From Holacanthus passer (lineage: Eukaryota; Chordata; Actinopteri; Pomacanthidae), in contig JAFREQ010000096.1 in the NCBI GenBank assembly GCA_025331565.1, positions 372,001 through 436,000 on the forward strand: a stretch of DNA of 64,000 bases, given 5' to 3'. The notes beneath the pieces are model-generated. The model was not told the DNA's origin. It made no database searches and saw only the letters and a program-made list of their open reading frames with translations. Position 1 is the first letter of the stretch, and every line of letters starts with the position of its first letter. The position numbers were made by a program, and so were the translations under genes. This document shows, piece after piece, positions 62,501-64,000 of the stretch.

Positions 62501-64000
62501 GGCAGCTGCCCCTGCCATTTGGAAACAAAGACAAATGGCTAACCAGCCCGCCTGTAGCCTGAAAAACCTCTACTGTTCCAGATAGCGAGTTGCTCTTCCT
62601 GTTAGCCTTTTCATACACACTGAGAGACTGATATCAGTGCCCTCTATGGCAGGAAATCAATTGTTTGAGATCCACATGCGCTCTTTTCTTTTGTGATGAT
62701 AGATTTCTGTACGTAAGGATAAGAAAGACATGCACTTTTACTTTCTCATGCCTACATTTTCTGCACTGTTTTAATATATACCCAACCACCCCAAAATATA
62801 TATCCACCCAGATATGAAGGTGTGTCATATCGTCCGCTTGCGCTAAACCGCTTGATTGGAGTAGGCAGAAGGAGGGCGCCCTCCACTCCTTTCAGGGCAA
62901 CGCACGATCTGTATCATCGTTCAGCAGGTGCACTCAAGCGCAAGGCTCACACACACTGCTATATAAAGGCAGCGCGAGATTGAAACGGCAAAGATTGACC
63001 TACAATTGGATGTCTTCGCCATGCTAGTTTTCATATCTGTGCCATTGGGTGAACGTTTACTCCTGAAGCACTGTGTGGTATCAGGAGTGTATACATTTTT
63101 AGTGCGGGTCAGTCCTGGTGGGATTTGCACTCCTGAAGGAAAAGTACACTTTTGGATAATTTCACCTTACTAGAAGTTATTTCATGATAATTTGACCTAA
63201 ACAGCCTTGTTTACCTTCGTGCATTTCCCAGAATACTTTTCAACACCCGCTGGAGAACTGGTCTGCACTTGTTGCATCTAGCTGTGGGTTACAGTTTGCA
63301 AGTAGAGAGAACGAGTGCAAGGTTTCAAGTGGAGAAAAAATGATAGTTGCACCCTTTACTTAATATTGTGTTTTTTGCTGGATTGCATTCAGGTCTACTG
63401 AGGCTACTGTAATTGTAGAAACTGATTCCGCTGTTTTTAAGATGGATTTCTCCCTGTATAACTGTTAAGCATCTGAAGAAAAATGTGGAACAGACTCTAA
63501 GATCTATTATGATCTGTTCTGGTTTTTAAAAGCATGTTTTTAAGGAGGTGTATTTTCTATCAGACGTCATGAATAGGGTTGTGATCCACCTATTAAACTA
63601 CATAATCATCTCAGTCTGTCGGTCTTTATCTCCTCACCAATTCTTCCATGACCTATTTTCCTATATTGTATCTGATCTGCTATGATACATGTCCAGCCAG
63701 TTGTATTGTTCATTCATTAATTGTCCCTTTTGTTTGCTACCACTTTCACTGTACATTTTGTGTAAGCAGCTTAGGCAGCTTTTAATCAGTCTGACTTTGA
63801 CAATGGCAGGTGGCTGATTCTCACTGCTGGGCTGCTGGTCAGGACTGTCCCCCTCCTCCTCTACTGTATTACAGATGGTCTGTTCTATTGATGTTGTAGG
63901 AGGGGGGTCAGTCTTTGTTAACTTACAGTACACGTGACAGGAAATGGGGGGCCCCTGTATAAATTGGGTCCTTTGTGGAGCATAATGTCATGATTGTTGC
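59531..64000 (+). other. Probable first intron, no coding exon seen
   Basis: I find no convincing exon. The stretch contains a cluster of TTAGC/GCTAGC words near 60300-60350, a short GT run near 61936-61955 and a TATA-containing, GC-flanked segment near 62960. Open frames on both strands are short and lack homology I recognise. Confidence 0.4.
62955..63000 (+). promoter_or_regulatory. Candidate TATA promoter
   Basis: CTATATAAAGGCAGCGCGAG lies at 62959-62978, a strong TATA box in a locally CpG-rich context. It could be an alternative promoter of the gene that starts near 59265, or an unrelated element. No downstream exon was identified. Confidence 0.3.

Noticed and set aside
1..64000. CRISPR arrays, operons, bacterial-type promoters, intact transposases, tRNA or rRNA genes, and the known 2q35 microRNAs (miR-375, miR-153 type)
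   Set aside because: I looked for these by eye and saw none. A covariance-model scan would be needed to exclude small RNA genes fully.

Overview
This window is nuclear DNA from a ray-finned (teleost) fish. The coding regions are split into many short exons with GT-AG introns. The proteins read from the spliced exons are vertebrate ones. The intergenic DNA is rich in (CA)n microsatellites and in repeat types common in teleosts. There is no sign of bacterial, phage or organellar gene organisation.

Layout, left to right. The last exons of a neuropilin-2 gene (nrp2, +) end at 2201. About 16 kb of non-coding DNA follows, holding candidate conserved elements, an H2A.Z pseudogene, old transposon remnants and one unidentified exon pair. 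A tight run of four forward genes comes next: abcb6 (19260-26369), cnppd1 (28187-30994), prkag3 (32763-34986) and retreg2 (36384-42042). mdh1b lies on the reverse strand (44401-46955), tail-to-tail with retreg2 and head-to-head with fastkd2 (+, 47788-53184). A CD28-family receptor gene (cd28, -, 54302-57176) follows. A GC-rich, exon-like block with a good splice donor at 59531 opens in the opposite direction and may be the 5' end of the next gene. raph1 is a candidate on synteny only, because no coding exon of it is visible.

I rebuilt every main gene exon by exon. In all six complete genes with a forward or reverse start and stop (abcb6, cnppd1, prkag3, retreg2, mdh1b, fastkd2) and in cd28, the exon lengths sum to a whole number of codons. 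The predicted proteins are 852, 441, 331, 590, 481, 695 and 223 residues.

The gene content matches two parts of human chromosome 2q: 2q33 (CD28, NRP2, MDH1B, FASTKD2) and 2q35 (ABCB6, CNPPD1, PRKAG3, RETREG2). Here the 2q35-type block sits between 2q33-type genes. The genes do not form one pathway. They cover porphyrin/metal-related ABC transport, ER-phagy, AMPK energy sensing, mitochondrial RNA handling and T-cell co-stimulation.

I found no clearly new multi-gene system. The observations most worth a second look are: Mdh1b lacking recognisable catalytic and cofactor residues; altered ligand and signalling motifs in the CD28-like receptor; an AP-1-site hairpin in its first intron; two possible C-termini for Prkag3; and clusters of a GCTAAC/TTAGC-type word just downstream of most gene starts.
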